33,193 bases of DNA from an uncultured Oscillospiraceae bacterium (GTDB taxonomy: Bacteria; Bacillota_A; Clostridia; Oscillospirales; Oscillospiraceae), in assembly GCA_944387755.1 (NCBI GenBank), contig CALXGC010000084.1, forward strand, positions 1 to 33,193, read 5' to 3'. The position numbers and the translations under genes are program-made. The notes under the pieces were generated by a model. It was not told the origin of the DNA and ran no database searches. It saw nothing but the letters and a program-made list of their open reading frames with translations. Of the stretch, positions 29,895 to 33,193 are shown one piece after another (position 1 is the first letter of the stretch; every line of letters begins with the position of its first letter).

Positions 29895-30035
29895 ATGAAG
29901 CGTAGAATTCCCTGTCCCGGAAGACACAGCTGCCTCAGGTGCGCAGGTCCCCTGAGCTTGGGACTGTTTCTCACCGCCTGTTTGCTGTTTACCTTCTCCG
30001 TCGTGTTTTATTTCCTGTCGCTGCTTTCCATTTAA
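29895..30035 (+). CDS. 46-residue cysteine-rich, single-helix membrane microprotein between grpE and dnaK
   Basis: Not recognised. ATG 29895 has GAGGAGG (29883-29889) 5 bases upstream, as good a site as its neighbours have, and the frame ends with TAA 30033-30035. The basic, Cys-rich head MKRRIPCPGRHSCLRCAG has Cys7, Cys13 and Cys16 (C-x5-C-x2-C, with His11 between), able to hold a metal or disulfide. Residues about 20-46 are one hydrophobic helix (LSLGLFLTACLLFTFSVVFY then FLSLLSI). It lies 27 bp after grpE and 45 bp before dnaK, so it should be made with the heat-shock operon. Its brevity means chance cannot be excluded, but ribosome site plus clean composition argue for a real gene. Confidence 0.6.
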   Translation: MKRRIPCPGRHSCLRCAGPLSLGLFLTACLLFTFSVVFYFLSLLSI

Positions 30036-30080
30036 TTGGTTCAAACATAAAAATTCATTTATATTGGAGGAAAAACAATT

Positions 30081-31946
<1,866 letters not shown>

Positions 31947-31957
31947 TCAATAACCAT

Positions 31958-31994
31958 GGGAAATGAGGCGGGGGCTTGTCCCCCGCCGTTTCCC
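31958..31994 (+). terminator. Hairpin between dnaK and dnaJ
   Basis: GGCGGGGG-CTTGT-CCCCCGCC (31967-31987) extended by GGGAAA/TTTCCC (31958-31963 with 31989-31994). No T run follows. It probably lowers readthrough or protects dnaK mRNA, giving more DnaK than DnaJ, rather than ending transcription fully. Confidence 0.6.
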
Positions 31995-32014
31995 GCGTAA
32001 AGAGGTGAACTCCC

Positions 32015-33178
32015 ATGCCAGATCAGAAACGGGATTATTATGAGGTCCTGGGCGTGTCCAAGGGCGCGTCGGACGACGAGATCAAAAAGGCCTACCGCAA
32101 GATGGCCAAGCAGTACCACCCGGACCTGAACCCCGGCGACAAGACCGCCGAGGCCAAATTCAAAGAGGTCAACGAGGCCTACGAGGTGCTGTCTGACAAG
32201 GAGAAGCGTTCCAGGTATGACCAGTTCGGCCATGCCGGCGTGGACCCCAACTTCGGTGCGGGAGCCGGCGGCCCCTTCGGCGGCTTCTCCGGCGCCGACT
32301 TCGGGGACATCGACCTGGGCGACATCTTCGGCTCCTTCTTCGGCGGCGGGTTCGGCGGCGGCGGCAGCCGTCAGCGCACTGGCCCCATGAAGGGCGACAC
32401 CCTGCGGGCCGGCGTGACCATCTCCTTTGAGGAAGCTGCCTTCGGCTGCGAGAAGGAGATCATCCTCAACCGCGAGGAGACCTGTGACGCCTGCCACGGC
32501 ACCGGCTGTGAACCGGGCACCACCGCAGAGATCTGCCCCAACTGCCGGGGCACCGGCGCCGTTCGCATCCAGCGGGGCGGCGGGGCCTTTACCTTCGCCA
32601 CCACCACCACCTGCCCCAAGTGCGGCGGCAGGGGCAAAATCATCCACCAGCCCTGCAAGAGCTGCGGCGGCACCGGCAATGTGCGCAAGCAGCGCCGCAT
32701 CACCGTCACCATCCCCGCCGGCATCGACAACGGCCAGGCCGTTTCCCTGCGGGGCCAGGGCGGCGCGGGCAAAAACGGCGGCCCGGCGGGGGATCTGCTC
32801 ATCAGCGTCACCGTGCGGCCTCACCCCTTCTTCAAGCGGGACGGCACGTCGGTGTATCTGGAGCATCCGGTCACCTTCCTCCAGGCCACCCTGGGGGCGG
32901 AGCTGGAGATCCCCACCATCGACGGCAAGGTCAAGTGGACTCTGCCCGCCGGCACCCAGCCCGACACCACCTTCCGCCTGCGGGGGAAGGGCATCCCCAG
33001 CGTCAACGGCCGCGGACGCGGTGATCAGTATGTCACCGTGAAGGTTCAGGTTCCCACCAACCTGAACCACGAGCAGAAGGAGGCGCTGCGTGCCTATGGC
33101 GAAGCCATGGGCGAGATTCCACCCAGTCCGGTGGACAGCGTAAAATCTTTCTTTGACAAAAAGAAGAAGAAGAAATAA
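32015..33178 (+). CDS. dnaJ: Chaperone DnaJ (Hsp40)
   Basis: A 387-residue class I J-protein. The J domain (1-70) has YHPDLNPG with the HPD motif; a Gly/Phe-rich segment follows (about 75-125, [23 protein letters not shown]), then four C-x-x-C-x-G-x-G zinc repeats ([32 protein letters not shown]; the first is followed by CEPGT) and the C-terminal substrate domains. It delivers clients to DnaK and stimulates ATP hydrolysis. AGAGGTGA precedes ATG 32015. The basic tail FFDKKKKKK is complete, with TAA at 33176. The window ends 15 bases later in AGAAGGACGAGC, which may be the next gene's ribosome site. Confidence 0.98.
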   Translation: MPDQKRDYYEVLGVSKGASDDEIKKAYRKMAKQYHPDLNPGDKTAEAKFKEVNEAYEVLSDKEKRSRYDQFGHAGVDPNFGAGAGGPFGGFSGADFGDIDLGDIFGSFFGGGFGGGGSRQRTGPMKGDTLRAGVTISFEEAAFGCEKEIILNREETCDACHGTGCEPGTTAEICPNCRGTGAVRIQRGGGAFTFATTTTCPKCGGRGKIIHQPCKSCGGTGNVRKQRRITVTIPAGIDNGQAVSLRGQGGAGKNGGPAGDLLISVTVRPHPFFKRDGTSVYLEHPVTFLQATLGAELEIPTIDGKVKWTLPAGTQPDTTFRLRGKGIPSVNGRGRGDQYVTVKVQVPTNLNHEQKEALRAYGEAMGEIPPSPVDSVKSFFDKKKKKK

Positions 33179-33193
33179 AATAGAAGGACGAGC

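Noticed and set aside
30033..30080. Separate promoter for dnaK (TTGGTT-N17-TTATAT)
   Set aside because: The boxes fit loosely, but transcription would start inside or after the dnaK ribosome site, leaving it untranslatable.

Overview
The window looks like chromosome of a GC-rich, anaerobic, probably spore-forming gut Clostridium relative (Bacillota, Oscillospirales; Flavonifractor, Lawsonibacter or Oscillibacter-like is my guess). The reasons are strong AGGAGG ribosome binding sites, sigma-A promoters of Bacillota type, an hrcA-grpE-dnaK-dnaJ operon behind a perfect CIRCE operator, a rubrerythrin, an M23 protein resembling SpoIIQ, a tmRNA tag ending NEDNFAYAA, and GC-rich palindromic intergenic repeats. 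The species is inference.

Layout. 1-1395: end of a very acidic, probably surface-exposed protein, closed by a strong hairpin. 1481-1969: an isolated gene resembling a phage tail-fibre tip. 2100-2480: a mosaic of GC-rich palindromic repeats, whose relatives lie inverted at 21674-21792. 2484-4888: an L-cysteine desulfidase/CyuA-family gene divergent from a LysR regulator. 4839-10302: a probable catabolic locus made of a URO-D-fold protein, a creatinase-like M24 protein and an AbgT-family transporter on the minus strand, with an opine dehydrogenase-family gene divergent on the plus strand. 10420-13670: an exported PepSY protein, an M23 (SpoIIQ-like) protein and an M16 peptidase. 13718-15135: ssrA (tmRNA), a cyclophilin and smpB, all minus strand. 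15231-18885: MATE transporter, thiamine pyrophosphokinase, GlmU-N-like nucleotidyltransferase and NYN-LOTUS protein, probably one minus-strand transcript. 19041-21290: rubrerythrin divergent from pncB. 21449-21540: tRNA-Ser(CGA). 21902-24907: cysteine desulfurase, metallo-beta-lactamase-fold protein and a C39-like lipoprotein. 24956-28029: AEC permease, NimA-like flavin protein and a divergent MocR regulator. 28114-33178: the heat-shock operon, with an extra 46-residue membrane microprotein between grpE and dnaK.

How the parts work together. SmpB and tmRNA form the ribosome-rescue pair and sit side by side. HrcA should repress its own operon through CIRCE. The LysR and MocR genes each face a divergent neighbour across an intergenic region containing repeated motifs, the usual arrangement for local regulation. 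The region I find least explained is 4839-10302, where an opine-type dehydrogenase, an AbgT carrier, a creatinase-fold protein lacking metal ligands and a URO-D-fold protein with a changed metal motif sit together. Promoters, start codons and hairpins were assigned by eye; family calls rest on motif recognition, not on searches.
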